Source: Cololabis saira
Lineage: Eukaryota; Chordata; Actinopteri; Beloniformes; Belonidae
Direction: 5' to 3'
Assembly (NCBI RefSeq): GCF_033807715.1
Contig: NC_084596.1
Coordinates: 27,850,879 to 27,914,878 of the forward strand
Length of the DNA stretch: 64,000 nucleotides
Shown: positions 42,005-56,200 of the stretch, in pieces
How positions within the stretch are numbered: position 1 is the stretch's first letter
Layout: each line of letters begins with the position of its first letter
Program-made: the position numbers and the translations under genes
The notes under the pieces: model-generated
Seen by the model: the letters and a program-made list of their open reading frames with translations, nothing else
What the model was told of the DNA's origin: nothing
The model's database searches: none

Positions 42005-42345
42005 ATCCATCCATCCATCCATCCATTATCTATACCCGCTTTATCCTTTGCAGGGTCACGGGGGTCTGCTGGAGCCTATCCCAGCTCATTTCAGGTAAGA
42101 GGCAGGGGTTCATCCTGGACAGGTCTCCAGTCCATCACAGGGCCACATATAAACACACAAACCATGCACACTCACGCTCACACCTATGGGCAATTTAGAA
42201 TGATCAATTAACCTACCATGCATGTTTTTGGACTGTGGGAGGAAGCCGGAGTACCCGGAGAGAACCCACGCAAGCACAGGGAGAACATGCAAACTCCACA
42301 CAGAAAGGCCCCTGCCGGGCCTGGGAGTCGAACCGGGGACCTTCT
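42003..42345 (-). repeat. Common teleost dispersed repeat, nearly full
   Basis: Starts with (CATC)n and ACCCGCTTTATCC, passes GGGTCACGGGGGTCTGCTGG and GGGAGAACATGCAAACTCCA, and ends CTGGGAGTCGAACCGGGGAC. One of the most common repeats in fish genomes, probably a LINE- or SINE-derived tail. (TA)n-like sequence lies on both sides. Confidence 0.8.
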
Positions 42346-42399
42346 TGATATATATAATTATATATATATATACATATATGAGCTTAGAGTTTTTGTCCA

Positions 42400-45300
42400 T
42401 TCATAGCCTGTAATTCAATACATTGATACATAAAGCAGTGACATATAGATTTATTTCCATCTTCCAATTTCTAAACCGATTACATTATAACACTATGTTT
42501 TTGACATGTTTTGGTGAGACTGAGCACTTTGATGTCAACATCCCACAAAAACATGTAGACAAGACTTGGGTATCAAAATTGTAATCCATAAATTGTGATT
42601 ACCTACTACATTTACAGATATTCAGTCAACGTTTGTTACAATATGTTTCCTAGTTCAGCCATAAGCAGTTCTGGCACCACAGGTCTTTAACCACAGCAGG
42701 TCAAGGTATTCTACATTCAAAGAGTCTTAGCATATGTTGGAGGTTCCTTAACAGGAAAACTATTTTCTAACTTTGAAATGACCTGACCAGATACATTTTG
42801 AGTATATATTTCATCAAGACTGCAGTGTCATGAATGTTTGCTGTCGATCTTTCACCCCTCATTACCTGTGTCCAGGCCGTGTCCGTGGCCCATTCTGTTC
42901 ATCCCACCCCACCAGAAGGTGGCTGTAGGTGGAAATGCACCTGCCAACACTTCACTTCACCCGCTTCATTAACTGTGGAGTAGATGAATGGTTGTTGCAG
43001 ATTCCCATGTTGAACATGGTATGAGACTTTGTTCAATTCATGATAAAGTATTGTTACCACTCAGCCATGAGGGGCAGAACTGAACAAAGTTCACCTCGTA
43101 TTTAAATAGTTATACTGTAAAACAAAACACTCAATAAAGACGGTTCTGATTATCTTTAGATGGTATACCAAAATTAGATTATTTTCGTTGTCCTGGGTTA
43201 CCCTTTACTGTCCTTTTTTGACCCACTGAGACTCCTCTTCCGGTGCTTATTGCCTGTATGATGCACCGGATGTGATAACACTTATCAACATCTACGCAAA
43301 TGCGTTCATTCATTTCAATATGCGTGCTCTGCATTATTAGTGATTTGCAGAAGATGCTTTTGGATTTTCTGCAAATATTCCTCAAGAGTATTTGAACCAC
43401 TTGAATGATGATATTTACTGTAGTGATTCACAGTCTTCCTTTGACGAACATTGCTTTTGAAGAATTCAATGATTTTTTTTTTCTTGCATTTGTTGAAAAG
43501 TGAGATCCTCTCTCAATCTTTTTTAGAATTTCAGCCTTTCATGGATACTGCTTTTATACTAAGTAATTAATGCTGACGTTATGAGCTGCATGGCTGAAAT
43601 ACAAAAACGAAGTTATACTGATAAACTGAATAAAAATGAGAAGAAAAAAACATGAAACATGTTGGGTACAGACTGTATGCAATTAAACTAATAGTCAAAG
43701 TAAATGTAATAACCACTTTTCTTTTCATTTTTTTTTCTTATCCCACCTTTTTTCTTATTTGCAATTGTAAAAAGAAATGTATGTTGTTATTCTTAAAAGT
43801 CAGATCTCTGGTTCAAAAATACTCTTTGTTCAATAAGCTGCTGTGACAAATTGATATACGGCAGTCAAACTGACCCAATGGCCTCAGCTTGAGCTCAACA
43901 GATGAACTTTAGGATATTTGGAATTCAAGAACTGACTGCAAATGAATTCCAGCAACAAAAATCACCCCGGACAAATCATGACTTATGACTAAATCAGTGT
44001 CATTTCTGTCTATCCATATAGATTCAGTTTGGAACATAGCATCCCCATACAGTCTATTTAATAACTATTTATCAAACACAGTTGGACCATGTGATGCTCA
44101 TTGGCAGACAGTGTTACATAAGTGGAGATGGAATAGTTTTTAAGAAACACTTGATGAATGTCAATCAATAGAATATTGCCTGAAATAAAAAAAAATAAGA
44201 CAATGCATTTTATGTTGCATAGAATTATTATTTTCAAATGTGATATTTCATAGATAAAATTACTCTCTTTGCAAATTACTTTTTTAAATGAAAACTGTTT
44301 CAGAGGAAGCAGAATGAGCAGTAAACCCTCTTCTCTGTAGACTCTGTGGGAGGGCTGTGGCTTTTTCTCAGGGAGTGAGGTTCCCGTTAAATGCGTATTC
44401 TTTATTTCCACCCAACTGCTTTGATGTCTGTGCTGTGTTTTATCTAATCATGTACATTCATTCCTCACTACAACCATGACAATTAATTCTTTGGCAACAC
44501 CATTACACCTTGAATGGAGCTTTCATCTCAAGCTTCGGCTCAATCCGTTCCAGCCTCTGTCTGTGTTGCGGTTTACGTGACTGTGTGTCCTCGTGCGCGT
44601 GAGCGTGCACACCAGAATTAATGCATGTTAGTAAGATGGAGAGCAAGTGGCATGTAGGGCAGTACTTTTACTGGGTGTAATTCTTTTGAAGATAATTCAT
44701 CTCTGCTTTCAAGGTGTGACAAATTGGATTATTTCTCTTTATGTATTTTTGAGACAAATTCAAAATTAATTTTCAAGTGCCACCGTATGTGTTTTTGACC
44801 CTCTGTGATTGATTTAAGTCATGTCTGTGTGGAGGATGTGCGGTAGTGAGTGCCAATTAAAAGGTACGCATAGTTTCTGCACCGGGTAATTGATAGTTTT
44901 GACATAAATTATTTACATACCACAAAGTTAACTCTGGATGCAGACAAATTCAATTTCAATTCTATCTGAGGTTGGGGTGACTCAAAATATAAATACGAAA
45001 TGTCAGACATATTAATGTGGAAAAGTAGAAATACAATTTAAAAAAAGATGTCTAGTGGAATTGCTCATTTCATGTGGGCAGAATATCGTTAGGGAATGTT
45101 GGGATCTCCGTCCTCTAGCAGTCTGGATGTGAGACATATCAATAACCATGAGGTTAAAGTGCTGATGTTTAGCTCTGACTTCAGAGCATTTTCTTGTCTC
45201 TTAATAATCTTTCTAACTTGTTTAGATTATTGGAAACTCTTTGATTGGGAAGTATTCCAAACTTTCAGCCGCAGGCATAGTAATGTTGTCATTTCAAATC

Positions 45301-46560
45301 TTGTGGGCTGAAGCATAAAACTTAAAGATTTGCAGAAAATCTTTTGTTAAATTTGCACCCCTCACACAAATATCAGAAAATGTACTTATGGTAAGTGTGT
45401 AATGGCCAGTGTATCTTGGTCATGATGTGCTTCCACAGTGAAGGATCACAAGTTGGAAAATGACTACAATTCGATGACTCTAATAATTTCTATACCTACG
45501 TTTTGCAAGACTTGAAGCTTTTGTAAGACTGAACTTTAATATGAGATCAAAAAATAATCTTGACTGTGGTGTGCCATCGTGTCAAACATACTGTAATAAT
45601 TCCAAAAGAAAATAGACAAAATAAAATGTGGCCATTTCTGAGCCTGGGTTATTGTGACACTTTTTGCTTAATGTGACAATGAAATCAACATAGTCTGTAC
45701 TCATGTTGAATCCTACACAAATGTCAATAAAACATAAATGTAGTTAATAAAATACGTAACATTTCTGCCAATATACCTCTGAAAACGCCACACGCTGGAG
45801 AAAGATCCAAAGTAATTACACTGACTTCTGTTGGAGAACCTCCTGTGACCTATCTGAGCCTACAGTAAATGCCAGTATCATCTACGTGCTTATCATGTTC
45901 AACATGTAGACACACATATGTCTAAGAGAGAAGCATCTAAGCATCATCTTGGGCCAGAGATAGAGAAACCTGACAGCAGATGGATCAAGGACGATGTGAC
46001 AATAGTGTCACCTGGTCAGCCCTCTCCATGCATACTGTACGTGACTGAGTGGACATAAATCTGTAGATAGATACCAAACCTTCTTTTTTTTACCTTAGTA
46101 TGGGCAGATGGTAGTGGCACAAAGGTTGCTACAAATGTTTTATTAACCTTGTATCATCCTGAGCCAAATGAACAGCCAATATAATAATTTACCTTCACTG
46201 CAAAATGGGAGGTGACCACCTGGACATTAGCTTTGTCCTTCATGATATGTAAGACACGAAAAAAATCACTTTAAACAAAACAAAACAGAGGATGAAAACT
46301 GTATTTTGACTTGTGATTTTATTTCATTGCCTTCCATGATGTTACAGTCCTATTACTGTCATTAAGCTATTGTGTACCGCAATCAGATTATAGTGCATCT
46401 CAAATAATTGACTCAGTATCATGATTTGATAATTGAACAAGAAATGTTGCTATAATCAGCCACCACTTTGATCGTCATATGAAAGAATAAAAATATCACA
46501 GCACAATCAGGTTTAGACCGTTACTTTTCCTATTGTTAATTTTAAAATTTGTGACATGCT
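42400..46560. other. Gene-poor, unassigned AT-rich interval
   Basis: No conserved coding frame, no long tandem repeat and no element I can name was seen. Open frames are short and unlike known proteins. It could hold opsin regulatory DNA, but nothing specific supports that. Confidence 0.5.
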
Positions 46561-46768
46561 TCTCCTCCTGCACAACACTTGTCTCACACAACGCGGCACA
46601 TTGCTGTGGAAGGACAGACTGCTTATCAGGGTAAATCTTCTTCAAAATTAATTTTTTTGGAAGGATGCTTAATGGAGCGATACTCCATGATGCTTCAGCA
46701 CCACCCCCCTCCTGTGATCCCCCGGGAGAGGAGCCCGCCTCCTTCCATTTATGAATTCATGCCGTAAC

Positions 46769-46776
46769 TGACGTCA
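46769..46776. promoter_or_regulatory. Consensus CRE palindrome upstream of the opsin
   Basis: A perfect TGACGTCA, the consensus cAMP-response element bound by CREB/ATF factors. It lies about 265 bases before a good splice donor at 47041 and 3.5 kb before the opsin start codon, in a relatively GC-rich island inside AT-rich flanks. Function is inferred from motif and position only. Confidence 0.4.
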
Positions 46777-47040
46777 CTAATTGATCAGAGAAGACTGCAT
46801 ATTGGGGCATCTGGCTCTCCAGCTCATTACAGTGAAGTCCCTCAACACAGACATGTGGTAATCTCCAGTCTGATGCTCTCTGCTGCTTTCCAGCCGCAGC
46901 TGAGAGTAGTGAACATCTGAGACTAGAAGAAGCCCATGTACAAGGGGTGAAGAAGTCATTTTGAAGACTAATTGGGAACTTGACTAAGCATTAGTGGGCA
47001 AGGACTATTAGACAAGTCGACACTTCAGCCTACTCTCTAA
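46777..47040 (+). other. Candidate noncoding first exon of the opsin gene
   Basis: Sequence after the CRE is less AT-rich than its surroundings, has no repeat signature I recognise, and ends at CTCTAAG followed by GTAAGCC, a strong donor. The opsin start codon directly follows a splice acceptor (AG at 50252-50253), so at least one upstream noncoding exon is required. This stretch is the best-placed candidate. The 5' boundary is unknown. Confidence 0.35.
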
Positions 47041-47537
47041 GGTAAGCCATATTTGTGATTAGACAAAGGCAGCAAATTGTTTGTTTGTTTTTTCTTTGAT
47101 ATTCTGTAATATGTGTGGAAATGTTAGCATTTACTGTGTCCTGAAAAGTGTCTATCAAAACCACTGATTTCTTCATATGTGAAGATCAATAGCATTCATG
47201 TGCATTCAGTTTTCAGATACATTAAAATAGGGAGAACTTGGATTAGTCAGACTCCTACATGGTGGATCCTCAGCACCGTCCCTCTGTTAAATGTAAAAGT
47301 GGGACTATACAGTTTCGTAACTGTTTACACACCTTTGTGGGACCTAGATGTGATTTCATGTCAAAATCACTCAAATTCCAAGTAAAAGTACACCTGAAGG
47401 GGCATCTTAAGTTCATATTTCACAGAGTTTAAACAGGGTCACTTCATGGATTCATAAAAATTAACATTTTCTGTATGATTTACAGACCTATTCTACTGTT
47501 GCAATATCTAAGGGCATGTAAACGTATATTAACTGTG

Positions 47538-47574
<37 letters not shown>

Positions 47575-48689
47575 ATATGTGTACACATTCTGTGTAGATT
47601 TTGCATTCCCTCCTGTGCTCACGTGAATTTTTCTCCAGGTACTCCAGCTTCCTCCCACAATAGTGCTAATGATGATAATATTGTTAGGGTGATGGGTGAT
47701 TCTTAATTAACCGTAGGGAAAAGAGGGAAAGGTGTTTTTCTCGCTTGTTTCTGTGTGGCTCTGTCATGGCAACCAGTACCCCGTTGATCTTGAAGAGAGA
47801 TTTATAGTGTGGTTAGGAACACCTTCGAGACATCTAAGTGTCCAGTATCTGGCAAACCAAGAATAGTTCAACATGCAGTGAGAAAAAAACAAGGATCTAA
47901 AGGACCATCTGACGACTGAATGGCATTTATATTATTCATGTGAGGATGGGAATGTTTACAACACAGCTCTAGCTAACCTTATATGTATTATCTACAATAA
48001 ATTATGTTTTTTACTACTGTTTACCCAGAAGATCAACCCTGTAAGAAAGCTCTGATTACACCAGACAGTCATATTTACAAAACATTAACTATTTTCATTC
48101 AACATTTACCCTTGTTGGTAGTAGAAACATTTAATATTATTACGTTTCAAGACCCTGAAGTGAATTTAACCACGAGACCAGTTTAGCTAAAATGCACTTA
48201 TGCTGTGCATGCTGGAAATATCTTTGATCCTTTGTGGATATTTAATCTTAATTAAAGTCGGCCTACTGACAAATAATAAAAAAACTTGTGAGTATTTTTT
48301 TCTCTTTAAACCCATTCTTGTAAATATATACATGATTGCATTCCCCCACATCTGTGGTGTGCGTTGCCACCTGGTGACCCGTCCAAACGTTACAAACTTC
48401 CAGGTGGAAATGTTTTGCTTTTAAGTGGCAAAAGCTCCATTGTGCTCACTGGCTGTGTGCATTTTAGTGCTAAGCGGGTGACGCGCACTGATTTGTTTTG
48501 GAGCTTTTTTTCTTTCTTTTTTTAAGAGTGAGCGTGGCTCCCTGCTGGGGTTTAAATGACACTGTTAGAGCTGTGACAGTGAACCACAACATCAAGGTTA
48601 GATGGCAACAGTGAAGAGTAAGAAACTTTACAGTTATATCAAAACAAGTAGAGTTGGTGAATCATTACATGTGGTGTTGTTAATCCTGT

Positions 48690-48960
48690 CACATTGCTGC
48701 TGTGCATGGATGACACCCAGCTGTATAGCAAGACTGAGGGAGACATCAACGCACTGAGCCACCTCACCAGGATAGACGGCAGTAACTCTGGAATGTATTC
48801 AAGCTGGATAAATGATGTTGAACGGTATCAACGAGGGGCAAGATGATCACATTTTATGGGGTGGAACTATTTGAAGGGAAGATAAGAGTCCTAGTGTGGG
48901 TGTTGCAAACATACTCCTGAGACATTCCTGGTCATACAAGCAGGGTTTAAGGCCCCGTTT
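48690..48960 (+). pseudogene. LINE reverse-transcriptase fragment in opsin intron
   Basis: The frame reads CMDDTQLYSKTEGDINALSH, matching the catalytic (Y/M)DD block of a fish non-LTR retrotransposon, then broken text around MITFYGVELFEG. No start or tail is seen. Confidence 0.7.
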
Positions 48961-48994
48961 ACACGTAGCAAAAACTGTGGTGTTTTCATGCATT

Positions 48995-49250
48995 TTTAAG
49001 GCAAGGCAAGGCAAGTTTATTTATATAGCACAATTCAACACAAGGTAATTCAAAGTGCTTTACATCAACATTAAAAGCGGCAAGACATAATTAGACAGTA
49101 AATAACAAATAAAATTATGAGAAAAGAAGGTAAAATAATAAAAAGCACAAGTTGCTGATTTAAGAGTATGCTTAAATAACAAATAAATGAAATAAAATGC
49201 TAAGAAAATTTTATTTATTTATTATAAAATAATAAAAAGCACAAGTTGTT
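48995..49250 (-). repeat. L2-type 3' tail, reversed, with an internal duplication
   Basis: AAGGCAAGGCAAG then TTTATTTATATAGCACAATT and CAAAGTGCTTTACAT are the reversed L2-like 3' end, related to 20455-20560. AATAAAAAGCACAAGTTG occurs twice, near 49136 and 49229. Confidence 0.65.
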
Positions 49251-49913
49251 AAAAATAAGGGCAGTAGAGTACAGCAGGTAAGAGAGTCTGACAGCATACA
49301 TGGAACGCCATGACCAAGTACCTGGAGTAGTGCATAGAAACATCTGTGTCGAGGGGGGTTGGAAGTCCCAAAGACAGATAAATACCTCCAAGACTGGAGG
49401 AGAATGAAGTAGCAAAGATTATGTAGGATTTACACATTTTCGACTGAGAAAAATGGTGGTGGCTAACAACCAGAACCCAGAAACTGTGGCGATTACAAAA
49501 CTGTAGGAGAATGCAGTAATGAAAGATGTAGAAATCCCAAACCACTGCAACATCACAAAAAGGGGATAATACCAAGGAAATGTGAAAAGTGTTGACATTA
49601 ATGGTTCAAGTTGTATCAGTTCGGCTGTGACCCCCAAACTGCTCAGTAGCTCAGGAGTCCAACAACTTCAGAGGAGTTCAGTCCATGGAAGAAATACACC
49701 CAGTTTGGATTAAATCTGTCGCAATATTCTTTATCTTACCTTTTGTTGTCCGATAGTTTTAATATCAAATTTTCATCTATCAACAAATAGGCTACCATTC
49801 TGGAAACAGACAGAAATATCAATCTTTTTTTTCCAATTTCTTTGGAACAAAACTTTTATTAATCAGGTCATGCATGATAAACAATCTCTGTAAAAGAGTA
49901 AAAAAATGCTACT

Positions 49914-49957
49914 GAGGTGGAGTTTAATACTGTTATTGCAGTATTAAACTCCACCTC
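49914..49957. repeat. Perfect 19-bp hairpin, 6-base loop
   Basis: GAGGTGGAGTTTAATACTG at 49914-49932 and its exact reverse complement at 49939-49957 enclose TTATTG. Lies about 300 bases before the opsin start codon, inside the 5' intron. No poly-T or gene end suggests a terminator. Confidence 0.85.
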
Positions 49958-50253
49958 GTGTTATTAATACTGTTATCACAACAAAATTAGTCTCAATATA
50001 CATAACTGAGGAAGTAAACAAGTCCAACTAAATTAATTCCAGTCATCATCTAATTAAATTCAGTTGATCTCAATTCATTAATAATTCAGTTTGGTGTGAA
50101 CAATTTGAATAAATCATGAAACTGCAACATATTATTTCTTTTGTGATTAGGAATTCTCTTATTCTCATTAAATATGTTCATTTGCTTGGTGTAGTAGAAC
50201 AAAAATTGACAAGTGCTTTAGTGTTTTCATATTAACAAATGATCCATCTTCAG

Positions 50254-53200
50254 ATGACGCTGTTGGCTGAAGACATTGCGTTCCACTCCAACATACCTGT
50301 TCCACTGGACATAACTGTAGCTGTGGTCTACCTTTTCTTTGGTAAGTTGGATTTTTCCCTAAACTCTGAACAGACCAACAACTGAGTTAATAACGCTGTA
50401 AATGAGTTTTCCTTGAGTTCTTCCCGAGTGGAAATGAGTCACAGCGTGACTGAAGACAGCACACTGTGAAGCCTTTTCTTTTTTAACCTGTCACTGATTT
50501 CACTTGTTTCTGGGCATAATCCCTTAATATACCCATGAATATTTTCATGTTTATTTATTTTACTGTATATATGTACTTATTGTTCATCTGCATATATCCA
50601 AATGTAATGCTCGAGTTTATTAGTGAAATCAGGAAAAGAGCATGTGATGGAAAAAAAGAAGGAAATGCCTGATAATCTTTCATCTCAGTCATTGATCTTG
50701 TCATTTTTTTCTACATTATATGTAGTCCATGTGGATATCGGCCGCATATATGCACATTTCTGTTTGAACTTAAATGTATTGTAAATTATACATTTAGGAT
50801 TTACATGCATCTGTAAATTTTAGATTTTAATCTAAACTAGATGCATTACTTAAATGAGATCATTGCTGTCCATCAGCTTGATTTATTTTCGTTCAAAGGA
50901 AACTGGTTATTGTTTGCATCCCAGACATAAATCTTTATTTCTGCCAGATTGACTTAAGAGTATGTTAATCAATTAAAAATGTGCTAAAATGGAATTCTTG
51001 GAAGTGATTTTTCAATTGACGCCATCAGTAAAAAGAGTTTAGTCTGGCTGCCTCACTGATTGCAAAGTAATTGATTTGTGTGTAATTTGGAGATTCTCCT
51101 CACGCTGTCGTCTTTGTCCGGCTGAGGAAACTGATGCAGTCCACTTTACAGTGCCCAATCTCTGTTGGCGTGGGAGATTATGCCATCGTATCCCAGGACC
51201 CAAGATTTCCCTGCAGGAGAAATCATTGAACTGAGATGTTTGATGTTACCAACGCCAACTGCTAAGCTAAATTATATCCACCTTAGTGCAAGACCTGTGC
51301 GACATAAGGGTGTAGAAAGTTGAAAAACAGCCTGAAAAACTGCATTCATGGGGACTTTGTAAACCATCATCTATTTGAATAATAAATAAAGAAACACTAA
51401 ACAAATACTTGTATGCAGAGGGGGAACAAAACAGACTTTTAAGGAGAGATTTTACAGAGTTCTGCTGCTGCACACTTCTATAATTCACATTCCACATAAA
51501 TGCACGTGCATGAAAAGCATCAATGCGGCAACCTGGAGCAAAAATAAATAACCTCTTGTTTTTGCAGGAGTATTCTCATTGTTTGGCAACAGCACATTGC
51601 TGTATGTCTGCTACAAGAAAAAGCAGCTCCTGAAGCCTGCTGAATACTTCATCATCAACCTCGCTGTTAGTGACCTGGGCCTCACTCTGTCTCTTTACCC
51701 CATGGCGATAACTTCAAGTTTCTACCACAGGTACTTGACTTAGCGTAAAAATAGGAGAAAAGAAACACTCCTAACCTGTGCAGAATGGAATACTTTCAGC
51801 TGAAACATGGTTTTCATACGTTGCTTGTAAATAAGATTCTTGTTCATATTTCACGGTCCATTTGATGATATGGTTGGCTGGTCAGTGTGATTGTTTGTGA
51901 GTTCAAAGATATAGAGTGTTATGTTCAAACTACTCTCTTTTCCCATTCCACACCTTATCCCTCATTGATCTTTCCTCTCTGCCTTTGCTCTGCGCTGTCT
52001 TCTTTCTCACGCCCCCTTGCCCTCCCACGCAGGTGGCTGTATGGGAGAACAGTGTGCTACATATATGCATTTTGTGGCATGTTGTTCGGCCTCTGCAGTC
52101 TGACCACGCTTACCCTGCTGAGCATGGTATGCTTTGTGAAAGTGTGTTATCCGCTCTACGGTAAGTCCCCAGAGAAGCTGTGCTTGCTCCTTGACGTGAC
52201 ACAACCATTACATCCTTAAAAGACTGCTGGCTGAGTGTCTGAAAGAATCATCACTCTGCGGACAACTGCAAATGAGTGTTTCTTTGATGAATGACAAGTG
52301 AATGTGGTTAAGATCGATGACCATCACTTGTGATGTTGGCTAATGCAGAGCAACTGGAGCTTCTATTTGACCCAGAGAAAAGGATTTCTTCATTCAAGTC
52401 TCTAAAATGGATTTCTGTGTCAAACACTCAATCATAAGGAGCAAAATTCAGTTCAGTTGAATTTTATTGTAATAAAGCTCCCCTCTCATGAACTTAATAA
52501 TAGACAAGACAAAAAGAAAACACATTTCTTATTGTAGTCTTAAAAGATTACTTTAGAAACTATTCAGCAAATGAATTACACGTTTTTAGATTTTTGTAGG
52601 CATTGTTCACCAACTAAAGCCTGGTTTTAATTCTTTGTATTTTTGTATGGTAGATGTATTTATACCCTAAAATTATTTTTGTGCTACTGTAATTAGAAAA
52701 TAAAATAAAAAAAATCATGAAAGCTTATAATATTACCTAGGATTTTAAGAACAGAAGATTTTTGTGACTTTGGCATCCTTATTAATGATGCACAGCTCAG
52801 TTTTTGCTTTAAAGGTTGAACCTCAGGATTCCCAAGTCTCTTTCAATTGCATCAAATATTCATCATCTACAGGAATAACACTAATTATTAAGAAATTATA
52901 ATCTATTCAGAGGGTCTTGTTTTTATTATGAACCGTCATTGTAGTATGTAATAGGTTGACATTATCTGTCCTTCAGTCTCCTCCTTCGTCTGTAAATGCA
53001 GTTTAGCTTTTTTTGCCTGCAGGAACAGGTTTTATGCCCTAAATAAGCTGCTCATTTATCACTTTATATATCTTGACGTCCCTTTAACACAAAAGCAAAA
53101 AGGAGTGCAGCCAAGGCACCACTCATCATTTAAAATTTTTCTAAAGAAATAAATATGTTTTCTTGGTTAAAATACAAAAGTGATTGTCCATTACTACTCC

Positions 53201-56200
53201 CATAATAATGGACTAGTAGTACTCTACAGGTAATGTAAGAGGCTTATTTTGTCCAAAAAACACAATATATTAATACGAATACAAATATACATCACTTTAC
53301 ATCGCTACAAAGCTCTGTGACTGAAAAAAAAATAGTTTTTTGAACATAAATATGCCGTTTAAGTATCAACCTACTCCTGTACAAGATATTATAACTTTGC
53401 AGGAGGGAGCAGTAGTATGCTCATTATGGAGTAACACACAGCCAGTAAGATCTCCTCTCTGACAGACCCAAAACCAGTTCAACGTGTTAAATCAATGAAA
53501 ACACATTTGGAAAGGTGCTTGAGAGAGCCGAGAGATGAGACACAAGCAGCTTGTTGCATGAGTGTGCTTTGACTTTCCTCCAAGGACTGTGTTTTTCATC
53601 GTTGGGAGTTCTGGTTAGGAGTGAGTAGGATGCACAAGGCCATAGGCAGCCATCCACATCGCTCCAGAACTGAGAGCTACATCCTGTGAACAACACATTC
53701 CTCCTCATAAAGTTAGTGTCACGAGTCTGCTCTGGGAACAGCCGCATCATAAAACTTCAGTTTTATCTATTGACGTCTGTAGTGTAGTCTATTCATGGTG
53801 AACAAAGGGGCTGCTGTGTTTCCATCAGTTAAACAACTGGCAGAAATGTGGGTTGATGAACCATCTATTTGAGAAAGAAACATGCCCCCTGACTGATCCA
53901 AAATCAGGATCAGTTCACCCAGGTAGAATTTGATTAACAAGTTTCCTTTGGCCTAAAATTCTGCTTTATAGAATAATTGCTGTTTAGGAGTTTCTGCGTT
54001 TGTTTGTTCAGTTTTGTTTGACATGGACATCAATGTGGGGAAGATGAAATAAACATACTCTATAACTGTCTGGTATGGCAACTGCTCCTTGACGGTAGTT
54101 AAAAAAAAATGACAGCTCAAAAATGACCAAGAGCAACATCCCTTCTTTAGGGGACAGTCAGGCTACAAAGGTGAGGTTCTTTCCTGAGGCTGTGAGGCTC
54201 ATGAACTCTGTCGTCTGCATTTTAACTGCACTTATCCCCAACATGCTGATTCGTTTTAACGTTTTATTATTATGATTCTAAGATTTATTATCAGTTTTAG
54301 GTTATTTATTACTTTTTTTGTTTGTTTAAATGCTAGACCTGGGAAACTGTTTTATTTTCACTTCTTTATCATGTTGAGTGGCAAAATAAATAAAGTAAAT
54401 GAATGATACACCAGTTTAGTAGGACTGTATGAAGCATTTAACTGATGTTCACTTCTTTGCTGAGTTCAGAACCGTATGGAAATTGAAACCTATGCTAAAA
54501 CTCTCTTTTTAAGATGTCTATAGAACTATTTTCAAATGTAAAATGATAAACGTCTGTCATTCATTGAGTACTAACTGTCTTAGAATCACTCACCTATGTG
54601 AATAATATAAAATAAACTCCATCTGTTTTCACAGGAAACAGGTTTAACTCTTTTCACGGCCGTCTGCTCATTGCCTGTGCTTGGGTCTACGCCCTGTTGT
54701 TTGCTTGCTCCCCACTGGTTCACTGGGGAGAGTATGGACCGGAGCCATATGGGACCGCCTGCTGTATTGACTGGCGCCTGTCCAATCAGCACGTCTCAGC
54801 GCGCTCATACACCGTGGTGCTGTTCATCTTCTGCTACATCCTTCCATGCTGTGTCATCGTTGCCTCCTACACAGGTATCCTGGTCACTGTGCAAGCATCC
54901 CGCAAGACCATGGAGCAGCACGTTTCAAGGCAGACACACATGAGCAGCATTCAGATAATTATTGTCAAGGTAAGATGAGAGTTCATGTATTATTGAACGT
55001 GTGGATAATTGCCACACTAACACTTAGGTACAATGAAATTTCGGAATCTTGCCAGAGGCTTAAAATAGCAATTTATTTTCCTCCATAGCTCTACTGTCCC
55101 GTGTGTTGACCTGAATTTGACTCATCCCCTCCCGTGATGCATCCTTTTCATAGCAGGAATTAGCTACAACTGTACTGTGATGGATGATGATAGTCATACT
55201 TATCCAATCTTTAGAGCATCTATCTTCACAATCAGAGGTCATTCACACTGTGTTTTGCCATGCTTAATAATGTCCTAAAGTCCTAAAGTTATTTTCCCAA
55301 GCTTTGCCCACATTTACCACATTGATTAATGGCAGCTTAAGAAGGATGCACAGCCAAGCAAAACTCTGTTCATGAGAGCAGTCTGCAACCGAAGCCCCAA
55401 GTAACCATGACAACTGTAGAAAAAGGGCTCTTAAACTCTTCACTTACAGTAGCTCTCACCGGCCATTTTCACTGACATCTAGTCAATCTTGTAGTTTGGC
55501 ACACTAGGAATGGCAATAGGAACATGCTCTGTATTGCAGCCTGTCCGGTTCATGTTTTTCTGTCAGGGGATGATGAGATTTCCAGCAAATATGATGAAAG
55601 ATTATATGTGTCCAAGTTATCATTTTCTGCTTCAATAAAATCCCCCATAGTGGTGATTTAGTTCATAGAAAGTTGTGGCTAACTGAAGAAAACTTAAATT
55701 ACACCAGTATTTTTATTTTTATTGGAAAAAAATGTACCATTGAATTTATCAATTTATGTAAATTATACTTCTCCTTCTTAATTTTGTGTTTCTCCAAGTT
55801 AAGTGTAGCAGTCTGCATTGGTTTCTTTGCGGCGTGGAGTCCATACGCCTTGGTGTCCATGTGGGCTGCCTTTGGACAAATTGAAAACATCCCGCCACTT
55901 GCTTTTGCAATGCCAGCCATGTTTGCCAAGTCCTCCACCATCTACAATCCAATCATTTACCTAATGATGAGACCGAACTTCCGCAGGATCATGTGCAGAG
56001 ACCTGGGAACACTATGCCACACGTGTTGGAAGAGCTGTGTCTGCCCTAAGTGTTGCTCAAAGACAAAGTTAAAGATTAGTCTTCGTGCGAACCACAGACG
56101 AACCAGCCAGTTCCCTTCATCCGTGTCGTCTCCTCAACCGCCTATAATGACTGTGAAGGATGACAGCTGTCAGAGGTGCAAAGACAGTTTTGACTGCTAC

